This document shows, in pieces, positions 1 through 6,409 of a DNA stretch of 7,542 nucleotides. This DNA is from DATBFX01 sp034667245 (GTDB lineage: Bacteria; Chloroflexota; Chloroflexia; Thermomicrobiales; UBA6265), in contig JAXDKI010000533.1 in NCBI GenBank assembly GCA_034667245.1, positions 1 through 7,542 on the forward strand, written 5' to 3'. Position numbers and translations under genes: made by a program. Position 1 is the first letter of the stretch. Each line of letters begins with the position of its first letter. The notes below the pieces were generated by a model that did not search any database, had not been told where the DNA came from, and saw nothing but the letters and a program-made list of their open reading frames with translations.

Positions 1-173
1 GGCGATCGGCGGCAACGGAGTTCGTGGCATGGAACCTCCCTGACTTCTGTTCTCGCCGCGCCGATTGCCGGCGCCGGCATCCAGAAGGATACCGCTCTTG
101 CCGCAGGAGAGGGGAGTTGAGAGCGGACGATGTTTACTTGACATAACTCACGATGTCTGGCGAGCGTCCCTCG

Positions 174-190
174 GGCTCGAAGAGCGAGCC
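174..190. repeat. Inverted repeat upstream of the sulfatase gene
   Basis: GGCTCG (174-179) and CGAGCC (185-190) form a perfect 6-base-pair stem around the loop AAGAG. It lies about 115 bases before the sulfatase ATG and is followed 12 bases later by another inverted repeat. No T-tract follows, so it does not look like a complete intrinsic terminator. It could be an operator half-site pair or the remains of a terminator for an upstream gene; the sequence alone cannot decide. Confidence 0.35.
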
Positions 191-202
191 ATAGTGCGAG
201 TA

Positions 203-217
203 GGGGCGGACCGCCCC
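203..217. repeat. GC-rich inverted repeat upstream of the sulfatase gene
   Basis: GGGGCG (203-208) and CGCCCC (212-217) are exact reverse complements around the three bases GAC. The element is nearly pure G and C and is followed by CAACGTAAATCG rather than a run of T. Its position upstream of the proposed sulfatase -10 element fits an operator or a barrier to read-through, but this is only inference. Confidence 0.3.
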
Positions 218-249
218 CAACGTAAATCGTTCCGGCGATCACGTCGCGC

Positions 250-255
250 TACTAT
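250..255 (+). promoter_or_regulatory. Weak candidate -10 element of the sulfatase gene
   Basis: TACTAT matches the TATAAT consensus at four of six positions and would give a leader of about 45 bases before the ATG at 306. No good -35 element lies 16-18 bases upstream (the 17-base spacing gives TCGTTC). It is listed because two other candidate promoters in this window also carry a TACT core. If it is right, transcription begins downstream of the alternative TTG start at 255, which would rule that start out. Confidence 0.2.
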
Positions 256-288
256 TGCGCGTCCAATCGGTCCCGCCGTGGCGACCGC

Positions 289-297
289 AAGGAAGGG
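289..297 (+). promoter_or_regulatory. Ribosome binding site that sets the sulfatase start
   Basis: AAGGAAGGG lies eight bases before the ATG at 306. The open frame extends back to a TTG at 255, but that codon has no comparable purine-rich site, and the extra 17 residues (rich in Pro and Arg) precede the point where sulfatase homology normally begins. Confidence 0.65.
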
Positions 298-305
298 CCA
301 GGGAG

Positions 306-1616
306 ATGGGCGTGGTTAGTCGGCACGATCGTCCGCACGTTGTCCAAGTGACGTGCCACGACCTCGGCCGGCATCTTGGGTGCTACGGGGCGGCGACCGT
401 GCGGACGCCAAACCTTGACGGGCTGGCGGCGGCCGGGGTGCGCTTCGAGCAGGTCTTCTGTACGGCGCCGCAGTGCAGCCCGAGTCGCTCGTCGTTGGCG
501 ACCGGGCGATACCCCCATGCGAACGGGGTGATGGGGCTGGCGCACGACGGATTCGGGTGGGACCTGAATCCGGGCGAGCGGCACGTCGCGGCGTTGCTTG
601 CCGAGCACGGGTATCAGACGCACCTGTTCGGTCTGCAGCACGTCACGATGGAGATCGACCGCCTGGGGTTCGCTCATGTGCACCGGCGAGGGCTCGGTCC
701 CGATGTGGCGACAGACGTCGAGGCGATGCTCGGGGCGGCACCTTCCGACACGCCGCTCTACCTGGAGATCAATCTGGAGGAACCGCACCGGCCGTACGAT
801 CAGGGCGGTGTGAACCCAGACACGAGCGCGGGGGTGCAGGTGCCGCCCTGGCTGCCAGACACCGAGGCGGCGCGAGAGGAGTTCGCGGCGTTCCAGGGGG
901 CGGTCCACGCTGCGGACACCGCGATCGGTCGTATCCTCGCCGCCATCGACGCGGCGGGGCTGACCGAGACGACCCTGTTCATCTTCACCGACGACCACGG
1001 AGTCGCGATGCCGCGGGCGAAGTGCACGCTCTACGATCCGGGGATCGGGGTGGCGCTGATCGTTCGCTGGCCTGCGGGCGGGCTCCGGGCCGGGAGCTCG
1101 GTTTCGTCGCTGATTAGCAACGTCGACGTCGTGCCGACGTTGCTGGACGCGACGAGAACAGCTGCTCCCGGCGATTTCCACGGACGGTCATTTCTGCCGC
1201 TGTTACGCGGCGACTCCTCCACACCGCGGGATGCGATCTACGCCGAGAAGACGTATCACAGCTACTACGACCCGATGCGCGCGATTCGCACCGAGCGGTA
1301 CAAGCTCATCCGCAACTTCGAGACGTCATTCCAGGTCGAGGTGCCGGGCGACGTGCAACCCGGCGCCATCTACCGAACCGAGCTCCAGCGCTACATTTCC
1401 GCCACGCATCCCGATGTCGAGATGTATGACCTTGCGGCAGACCCATGGGAACAGCGCAACCTTGCCGGGCAACCCGAGGTCGCCGAAGCCGAACGAGAGC
1501 TCGATGCGCGGCTGTGGCAATGGATGCAAGAGACGGGCGATCCGCTGCTGGTCGGGCCGGTGCCGTCGCCTGCCTATCGCCGATCGATGCTGGCACGACC
1601 GCAACGGGGAGTCTGA
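306..1616 (+). CDS. Cytoplasmic sulfatase, related to N-sulfoglucosamine sulfohydrolase
   Basis: A 436-residue type I sulfatase, which would hydrolyse a sulfate ester or sulfamate. The signature CSPSRSSLATG starts at residue 57; Cys57 is the residue normally oxidised to formylglycine and Arg61 follows it. Other active-site segments are HDLG (18-21), GLQH (109-112), EPHRPY (159-164), DDHG (229-232) with Lys239, and the C-terminal LWQWMQETGDPLL (403-415). The spacing and the YDPMRAIRTERYKLIRNF segment resemble human SGSH as I remember it, so a sulfated amino sugar is a possible substrate, but this is not proven. Two positions are unusual: His18 replaces the first Asp of the usual metal-binding DD pair, and the Lys of the common GKxH motif is Leu/Gln. 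There is no signal peptide, so it should act in the cytoplasm on imported substrate. The start was chosen by the AAGGAAGGG site at 289-297. No maturation enzyme is encoded nearby. Confidence 0.92.
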   Translation: MGVVSRHDRPHVVQVTCHDLGRHLGCYGAATVRTPNLDGLAAAGVRFEQVFCTAPQCSPSRSSLATGRYPHANGVMGLAHDGFGWDLNPGERHVAALLAEHGYQTHLFGLQHVTMEIDRLGFAHVHRRGLGPDVATDVEAMLGAAPSDTPLYLEINLEEPHRPYDQGGVNPDTSAGVQVPPWLPDTEAAREEFAAFQGAVHAADTAIGRILAAIDAAGLTETTLFIFTDDHGVAMPRAKCTLYDPGIGVALIVRWPAGGLRAGSSVSSLISNVDVVPTLLDATRTAAPGDFHGRSFLPLLRGDSSTPRDAIYAEKTYHSYYDPMRAIRTERYKLIRNFETSFQVEVPGDVQPGAIYRTELQRYISATHPDVEMYDLAADPWEQRNLAGQPEVAEAERELDARLWQWMQETGDPLLVGPVPSPAYRRSMLARPQRGV

Positions 1617-1674
1617 GCGGACGGCGGTGAGACGGGGCGCGGTTTATGGACGCGACGACTGCGCGTATCGGCGC

Positions 1675-1703
1675 TTGTGCGTTTCTTACACGCCTGCTAC
1701 TGT
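1675..1703 (+). promoter_or_regulatory. Candidate promoter for the transport cluster
   Basis: TTGTGC (1675-1680) and TACTGT (1698-1703) are separated by 17 bases, and a TG at 1695-1696 gives an extended -10 (TGCTACTGT). Each hexamer matches consensus at only three positions. It lies in the 223-base gap between sulfatase and binding-protein genes and would leave a leader of roughly 130 bases, so the transporter genes could be expressed independently of the sulfatase. Confidence 0.35.
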
Positions 1704-1723
1704 CCAGATACAACTCCAACGTG

Positions 1724-1753
1724 GTCGACCCTCTTCGTCGCAAAGGGTCCGAC
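1724..1753 (+). promoter_or_regulatory. Imperfect hairpin in the binding-protein leader
   Basis: GTCGACCCT (1724-1732) pairs with AGGGT and CCGAC on the right arm (1744-1753) through nine base pairs, with one bulged C at 1749 and an 11-base loop. It lies just downstream of the candidate promoter and about 85 bases before the start codon. No T-tract follows, so it is more likely a leader structure or an operator than a terminator. Confidence 0.3.
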
Positions 1754-1839
1754 GGCGCCCAAGGTGAGGGCAACCGAGCCAACTTTCTGCGTGGAGTTCA
1801 CCGGCGACTGTGGGAGAACCGAGTCAAGGAGATCGCACC

Positions 1840-3405
1840 ATGTCTGTCCACGAACGGGGTTTGACGCGGCGACACCTGCTCCAGGCAACGGTTGCCGGCG
1901 CCGGCGGACTCGCCCTCGCGGCCACGATGGGCAAACGCGACGGCGGGACGCTGGCCCAGGATGCGCAGGCGGGCGGTTCACTCATCGTTACGATTTCGAA
2001 GAACGACATCAACGGGTTCGCGACCTGGCAGGATTCGACGGCCCAGGAGTCGGCGGTTTGGAGTGTGGTGTTCGACACCCTGGTCGAGTATGACGAGTCG
2101 TACAACGTGACCGGCGGCCTGCTCGAATCGTGGGAAACGGCGGATGCGATCACCTGGACCTTCAAGGTCCGACAGGGAGTCACCTGGCACGACGGGCAAC
2201 CCCTGGTCGCGAAGCACGTGACCGACTACTTCACGGCGGTCCAGGATCCGGCGTCGGGCGCCGTGAGCAACGTGACGGGGGCGATCAAGGGCGCGACGTT
2301 CGAGGCGGTGGACGACCAGACGGTTCGCCTCGTCCTGGCGGCTCCGAACGCCGCACTTCTCGACAACTTCAGCTCGCAGTGGCTGGCACGCACGGCGGAC
2401 TTCGACAACGCGAAGCCGATCGGCACCGGGCCGTTCTCGTTCGTCGAGTGGAATCGCAATCAACACGTCAAGTTCGTCAAGAATGCGAGTTACTGGAAAG
2501 CCGGCTTGCCGTACCTTGATGACATCACGATGCGGATGGTGCCGGATCAGGATCAGGCGATCAACCTCCTGACCACGGGCGAGGTGCACGCGATCGCCAG
2601 CGTCAACTTCCCGCGCGTCGCCGAGCTGTCCTCGAACCCGGCGATTCAGATGCTCGAAGTGCCGGAGCAGTATCGGCTGGCTTACCACTACTTACTGACG
2701 AAGACCGACACCGCTCCGTGGGACAATCCCAAGGTGCGCCAGGCCCTCAACCACGCGGTCGATCGCGAGGCACTGCTGGCGGCCACGCTTGGCTATGGCG
2801 AGATCCGTTCTAACCCGGTGTCACCGGGAAGCTGGGCCTTCAATCCGGAGGCGCCTTCGTACAACACGCGCAACCTCGACGCGGCCAAGGCGCTGATGGT
2901 CGAGGCCGGGTTCACGGAAGGCGAGACGGCCTTCAAGACGACGCTCAAGTATTGGAAAGAGTGGGCGCAGATGCCGCAGATCGCCCAGATCGTGCAATCG
3001 AACCTGGCCGAGATCGGGATCGAGGTCGAGCTGCAATTGCTCGAGATCGGGCAATGGGTGGAAGCGGTTGCCGGTCAACTCGACTACAAGATGGCGCTGA
3101 CGGCACTCGTGCCCCGCTGGGATCCGAGCGACCAGATCGGCAACGCCTACACCTCCGACGACGGCGAAGCCCTACTCTGGAGCAACCCGGACTTCGAGGC
3201 GGCCTACGCCGAAGGAGCAGCGAGCGCGGACATCGAGCAGCGCAAGCCGGCCTACTTCCGCTGCCAGGAGATCGCGCTGACCGAGTGCCCGGGCACGGTG
3301 CTCAACGGTGCACCGATCTTCGCCGCGGCCTCGACAAAGGTCGAGGGCATCATCCAGTACAACCGGGGTTACCAGCGTTATCACCAGGCGTCGCTCAAGT
3401 CGTAG
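1840..3405 (+). CDS. Tat-exported family-5 solute-binding protein of an ABC importer
   Basis: A 521-residue extracytoplasmic receptor of the peptide/nickel/oligosaccharide-binding class (SBP_bac_5). It would capture a solute and deliver it to the two permeases encoded downstream. The N-terminus has a twin-arginine signal, TRRHLLQ (9-15), then a hydrophobic stretch to about residue 30 and a likely cleavage site near AQDAQA (39-44). Family features include VRQGVTWHDGQP (110-121), GTGPFSFVEW (195-204) and NPKVRQALNHAVDRE (296-310). The length is normal for the family. There is no lipobox cysteine; the only cysteines visible are Cys475 and Cys483 near the C-terminus, which could form a disulfide. 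The frame is open back to a GTG at 1810, but AAGGAG (1826-1831) eight bases before the ATG at 1840 fixes the start. The solute cannot be read from sequence; the neighbouring sulfatase and epimerase hint at a sugar compound. Confidence 0.92.
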   Translation: MSVHERGLTRRHLLQATVAGAGGLALAATMGKRDGGTLAQDAQAGGSLIVTISKNDINGFATWQDSTAQESAVWSVVFDTLVEYDESYNVTGGLLESWETADAITWTFKVRQGVTWHDGQPLVAKHVTDYFTAVQDPASGAVSNVTGAIKGATFEAVDDQTVRLVLAAPNAALLDNFSSQWLARTADFDNAKPIGTGPFSFVEWNRNQHVKFVKNASYWKAGLPYLDDITMRMVPDQDQAINLLTTGEVHAIASVNFPRVAELSSNPAIQMLEVPEQYRLAYHYLLTKTDTAPWDNPKVRQALNHAVDREALLAATLGYGEIRSNPVSPGSWAFNPEAPSYNTRNLDAAKALMVEAGFTEGETAFKTTLKYWKEWAQMPQIAQIVQSNLAEIGIEVELQLLEIGQWVEAVAGQLDYKMALTALVPRWDPSDQIGNAYTSDDGEALLWSNPDFEAAYAEGAASADIEQRKPAYFRCQEIALTECPGTVLNGAPIFAAASTKVEGIIQYNRGYQRYHQASLKS

Positions 3406-3418
3406 GACTCGTGGAGTG

Positions 3419-3447
3419 GTGCCGGCGTGGACAGACCGCGCCGGCAC
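3419..3447 (+). promoter_or_regulatory. Strong hairpin between binding-protein and permease genes
   Basis: GTGCCGGCG (3419-3427) and CGCCGGCAC (3439-3447) are perfect reverse complements. Inside them T3428-G3438, G3429-C3437 and G3430-C3436 can also pair, giving a 12-base-pair stem with the loop ACAGA. It begins 13 bases after the binding-protein stop codon, and no T-tract follows. In binding-protein transporter operons such 3' hairpins commonly protect the upstream message or partly stop transcription, so the receptor is made in excess of the permeases; that role is inferred here. Confidence 0.6.
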
Positions 3448-3497
3448 GACCGCCTGACTGATGACGACCGGAAGAGGTCGATCGCCATCATCGGATC

Positions 3498-3501
3498 GAG
3501 G
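3498..3501 (+). promoter_or_regulatory. Ribosome binding site supporting a TTG start
   Basis: GAGG lies eight bases before the TTG at 3510. No ATG or GTG in this frame gives a complete first membrane segment, since the next ATG falls inside it (codon 12), so this site supports TTG initiation of the DppB-type permease. Confidence 0.5.
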
Positions 3502-3509
3502 TTTTCTCG

Positions 3510-4457
3510 TTGACCGCGTTTCTGCTGCGCCGGCTCCTGCAAATGGTGCCGGTGCTCGTCCTCGTCATGGCGCTGGTGTTTGTCATCTTCCGGATGATTC
3601 CGGGAGACCCCGCGATCTTGATCCTGGGGGCGAATCCGAACCCTGAGGCGCTGGTTGCGCTCCGCCACAAGTTCGGTCTCGACCAGCCGATTCCTGTCCA
3701 GTTCGTGAAGTGGCTCGGCGAGGCCGCGCGGGGCGATCTCGGTGTGTCCCGCATCAACGATCAGCCGGTCGTTTCGCTGGTCCTGGAGAAATTTCCCGCG
3801 ACCCTGGAGCTCGCTTTGGTCGCCATGCTGATCGGCTGCGCGATCGGTATACCCGCGGGCATCGTCTCCGCGCTGCGTCGCGATTCCTGGCTGGATCTCG
3901 GGGCGCGCGTCATCGGGCTCTTCGGTTTTTCGCTCCCCAACTACTGGCTGGCGATTCTCCTGGTGATTCTCTTCTCGCTCAAACTCGGCTGGCTGCCGCC
4001 GGCCGGCTACATCGCGCCGAGCGAGGATCTCGGGAAGCACCTTCGCTATCTGATCCTGCCGGCGGTGACCCTGGGGTTGCCGGTGGCAGCGGAGCAGATG
4101 CGGTTCCTCCGCGCCAGCATGCTCGACGTCATCCAGCAGGACTACGTCCGGACGGCACGCTCCAAGGGGCTGCATCCCGCGACGGTTGTCCTCCGGCACG
4201 CGATGAAAAACGCGCTGATCCCGTTCTTGACGATCACGGGGTTGCAGGTCGGGTTCCTCCTCGGCGGCTCGGTGGTGATCGAGCAGATCTTCACCTGGCC
4301 GGGTATCGGGTGGCTCACCTTTCAGTCCATCGAGGCGCGCGACTATGCGGTGGTGCAGGGGACTGTCTTACTCAGCGCGATCGGGTTCTTGCTGATGAAT
4401 CTTCTCGTCGACGTCGGGTACATGGCGCTCGATCCGCGCATCCGGGACGAGCAGTGA
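3510..4457 (+). CDS. DppB-type ABC transporter permease
   Basis: A 315-residue inner-membrane subunit of a peptide/oligosaccharide-type importer. It begins with the typical FLLRRLLQMVPVLVLV, a first membrane segment at about 12-30, followed by PGDPA (31-35) and a soluble loop with a FGLDQPIPVQF segment (55-65). Further hydrophobic segments lie near 99-121, 134-157, 178-197, 238-258 and 283-303, giving the usual six. The cytoplasmic EAA-type loop that docks on the ATPase reads DYVRTARSKGL (211-221), and the C-terminus has the common LDPRIRDEQ ending. The start is TTG, chosen for its GAGG site at 3498-3501 and its fit to the family N-terminus. Its stop overlaps the start of the next gene. It should pair with the DppC-type subunit; the transported solute is unknown. 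Confidence 0.93.
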   Translation: MTAFLLRRLLQMVPVLVLVMALVFVIFRMIPGDPAILILGANPNPEALVALRHKFGLDQPIPVQFVKWLGEAARGDLGVSRINDQPVVSLVLEKFPATLELALVAMLIGCAIGIPAGIVSALRRDSWLDLGARVIGLFGFSLPNYWLAILLVILFSLKLGWLPPAGYIAPSEDLGKHLRYLILPAVTLGLPVAAEQMRFLRASMLDVIQQDYVRTARSKGLHPATVVLRHAMKNALIPFLTITGLQVGFLLGGSVVIEQIFTWPGIGWLTFQSIEARDYAVVQGTVLLSAIGFLLMNLLVDVGYMALDPRIRDEQ

Positions 4458-5377
4458 CCCCGCGTCGCAATCGTGCTGTGGCCACAACGGACCGACAGCG
4501 GACCCTGGCCCTCGCCGCGGAGGTCGCGCCGACGCGGTCGCCGCGCCCGGGGCTGTTGCGCTTACTCATCCGCCGCAAGGCGTCCGCGGTTGGATTGGCG
4601 ATCTGTCTCTTGACGGTGGTCGTCGCGGTCGTCGCTCCTGTGCTTGCGCCCTACGACCCGATCAAGATCGCGCCGACGGTGATCCTTAAGCCGCCTTCGG
4701 CGGCGCACTGGTTCGGAACCGACGAGCTTGGACGTGACGTGCTGACGCGGATCATCTTCGGCGCGCGCGTTTCGATCGCCGTCGGTGCGATCGCGGTCAC
4801 GATCGCCCTCTGCTGTGGCATCGTCTTCGGCATGATCAGCGGCTATTACGGCGGTTGGTCCGGCGCCATCATCATGCGCACGATGGATGCGCTTGCCGCA
4901 TTTCCGGCGATCTTGCTCGCGCTGGCGATCCTGTCGGCGCTCGGTCCCGGTATCCGCAACGCGATGATCGCGATCGGGGTCGTCTACGTCCCGGCGTTCT
5001 CACGGGTCGTGCGCGGTAGCGTCCTTTCCGTCAAGCAGAACGAATACGTCGAGGCAGCGCGAGCCAGCGGCGCCACGACCGCGGCGATCATGCGAAAGGC
5101 GATCTTCCCGAACTGCGCGTCGCCGCTGCTCGTGCATGCGTCGCTCGGGTTTGCCAACGCGATCATCGTCGAAGCGGCCCTGGCATTTCTTGGTCTAGGG
5201 GCTCAGCCTCCTACCGCGTCGTGGGGCGCGATGCTGAGCGACGGACGACAGTTCCTCAATCAAAACATCTGGTACTCGATCTCGGCCGGCGCGGCCATCT
5301 TTATCACCGTGCTCGGGCTCAACCTGCTTGGGGACGGTCTGCGGGACATCCTCGATCCGCGCCTGAGGTCGACGTAA
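4454..5377 (+). CDS. DppC-type ABC transporter permease
   Basis: A 307-residue partner permease. A GTG at 4454-4456 overlaps the TGA of the previous gene by four bases (GTGA), which suggests translational coupling. The N-terminal 40 residues are polar and probably cytoplasmic. The first membrane segment is at about 45-66, and the family hallmark HWFGTDELGRDVLTRIIFGAR runs from 85 to 105. Further hydrophobic segments lie near 106-130, 148-164, 168-183, 229-247 and 274-294. The ATPase-docking EAA loop is EYVEAARASG (197-206), and the end DILDPRLRST is typical. An alternative GTG at 4478 would drop eight residues. The same frame is open far upstream through the DppB gene, but that part is a GC-driven shadow. 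No ATPase gene follows: the next gene is an epimerase. Confidence 0.92.
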   Translation: MTPRRNRAVATTDRQRTLALAAEVAPTRSPRPGLLRLLIRRKASAVGLAICLLTVVVAVVAPVLAPYDPIKIAPTVILKPPSAAHWFGTDELGRDVLTRIIFGARVSIAVGAIAVTIALCCGIVFGMISGYYGGWSGAIIMRTMDALAAFPAILLALAILSALGPGIRNAMIAIGVVYVPAFSRVVRGSVLSVKQNEYVEAARASGATTAAIMRKAIFPNCASPLLVHASLGFANAIIVEAALAFLGLGAQPPTASWGAMLSDGRQFLNQNIWYSISAGAAIFITVLGLNLLGDGLRDILDPRLRST

Positions 5378-5422
5378 CGTAAGACTTGGTCGTTGGCGAT
5401 TGCAGCAGAGTCGGGGGGAGCG

Positions 5423-6409
5423 ATGAAGGTTCTGGTGACGGGCGTAACCGGTCGCGTCGGGCGGAATTTAGCCGCGGCGCTGGTCGAGCGAGGCGATAGC
5501 GTCCGCGGGCTGGTGCTGCCCGACGACCCCGGACTGGAGCGGGCGCGGGCCTCCGGAGTTGAGTGCGTGATCGGCAACCTGCGGGACGAGGCGATGGCCC
5601 GCGCCGCGGTTGAGGATGTGGACGCGGTAGTCCACCTCGGGGCAATGATGCTCTGGGGCAGCGACGACCACAATCCCGTGCTCTTCGAGGACAACCTGCG
5701 GGGCACGTTCAACCTCGTGAACGCGGCGGCGGTCAGGGGCGGCATCCAGCGCTTCGTCTTCGCAAGCAGCGACGAGGTGTATCCGTCGCTCGATGCGAAG
5801 TATCTCCCGATCGACGAAAACCATCCGACGGAACCGTACAGTTTCTATGGCATCACCAAGCTGGCCGGGGAAGAGCTCCTCCATTACTACCTTCGCGCGA
5901 ACAACTTGCCAGTCTCGATCGCCCGCTTCGCTCTGGTGATCGAGCCGTGGGAGACCGCTCGCCGCGACGGCTGGCTCGGCCGGTTTCTCTTCCTCAAACC
6001 GATGCTCGGTTTTGTCGCCGCACGCGCCGGTCAGGAGGTCGCCCGGGAGCTGGAGCAGAAACTCCAGGGGGACGATACCTTGCTCCTGGGACGCGACGCG
6101 ACCGGCGCTCCTTATCAATTCCACTGCGTCGACGTTCGGGACGTGGTCCAGGGATTGATGCTGATGCTGGAGAAGCCGGCGGCGATCGGCGAAGCGTTCA
6201 ACCTGAGCGGGCCCGCGCCATTCGCCTACGATCAGGCGATCCCGTATCTCGCGGCGAAGACCGGCTTACCCTTTGTCGACGCCTCGATCCCCGGACCGGC
6301 GCTGCGCATCGCGCACAGCACCGCAAAGGCGCGCGCCCTGCTCGGCTACACGCCGCAGTACGACATCTTCCGCTCGATCGACGACGGGCTGGCTACGACG
6401 CGGCCGTGA
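5423..6409 (+). CDS. NAD(P)-dependent sugar epimerase/dehydratase (extended SDR)
   Basis: A 328-residue Rossmann-fold enzyme of the extended short-chain dehydrogenase family, which usually oxidises and re-reduces, dehydrates or oxidises a sugar or nucleotide sugar. MKVLVTGVTGRVG carries the GxxGxxG nucleotide-binding motif (Gly7, Gly10, Gly13). NLRGTFNLVNAA (91-102) contains the conserved Asn, FASSDEVYP (113-121) supplies the catalytic Ser, and YGITK (142-146) supplies Tyr142 and Lys146. FHCVDVRDVVQGL (233-245) and EAFNLSG (257-263) are the usual C-terminal substrate-domain segments. Length is normal. The ATG at 5423 follows a G-rich site (5413-5420) at short spacing; the frame is open to a TTG at 5393, which would add ten residues before the expected first strand. 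It lies 45 bases after the permease gene and is probably cotranscribed. The exact reaction, such as GalE-like epimerase or uronate dehydrogenase, cannot be settled. Confidence 0.9.
   Translation: MKVLVTGVTGRVGRNLAAALVERGDSVRGLVLPDDPGLERARASGVECVIGNLRDEAMARAAVEDVDAVVHLGAMMLWGSDDHNPVLFEDNLRGTFNLVNAAAVRGGIQRFVFASSDEVYPSLDAKYLPIDENHPTEPYSFYGITKLAGEELLHYYLRANNLPVSIARFALVIEPWETARRDGWLGRFLFLKPMLGFVAARAGQEVARELEQKLQGDDTLLLGRDATGAPYQFHCVDVRDVVQGLMLMLEKPAAIGEAFNLSGPAPFAYDQAIPYLAAKTGLPFVDASIPGPALRIAHSTAKARALLGYTPQYDIFRSIDDGLATTRP

Larger units (their letters stand above)
1..305. other. Upstream region without a well-supported gene
   Basis: No convincing plus-strand gene is present. Two open tails enter from the left edge, one ending at TGA 41-43 (14 codons) and one at TGA 118-120; either could be the end of an upstream gene but neither can be recognised. 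On the minus strand an ATG at 30-28 is preceded by AGGGAGG (41-35) with a 4-base spacer, so a divergent gene could start there and run off the window after ten codons (MPRTPLPPIA). The rest holds a 14-base perfect palindrome (66-79), two short hairpins (174-190 and 203-217) and a weak -10 element before the sulfatase. The arginine-rich frame at 65-319 has no ribosome site and looks like chance. Confidence 0.5.

Noticed and set aside
138..143. Perfect TTGACA -35 hexamer
   Set aside because: No -10-like hexamer occurs 15-19 bases downstream; the sequence there is GGCGAGCGTC, so it is not counted as a promoter.
255..305. TTG start at 255 for the sulfatase
   Set aside because: The extra residues are Pro/Arg-rich, the codon has no good ribosome site, and the ATG at 306 has AAGGAAGGG at ideal spacing.
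65..319. 84-codon plus-strand frame before the sulfatase
   Set aside because: It is Arg-rich, lacks a ribosome site, overlaps the sulfatase start and contains the hairpins of the leader region.
252..1181. Long minus-strand open frame (309 codons) opposite the sulfatase gene
   Set aside because: It is rich in Arg, has no family features, and lies wholly across a well-supported sulfatase; GC-rich coding DNA often leaves the opposite strand open.
3381..4199. Minus-strand open frame of 272 codons opposite the DppB-type permease
   Set aside because: Its low-complexity Asp/Glu/Arg/Gln/His composition is a shadow of the membrane protein codons on the other strand.
3710..4453. 248-codon upstream extension of the DppC-type frame
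   Set aside because: It overlaps the DppB-type gene in another frame and is Arg/Ala-rich without homology; the real start is the GTG at 4454 overlapping the DppB stop.
2590..4795. GCGATCGC octamers and many GCGATC repeats, resembling the cyanobacterial HIP1 element
   Set aside because: They fall in coding sequence mainly at Ala-Ile or similar codon pairs and follow from the codon preference for GCG and ATC.
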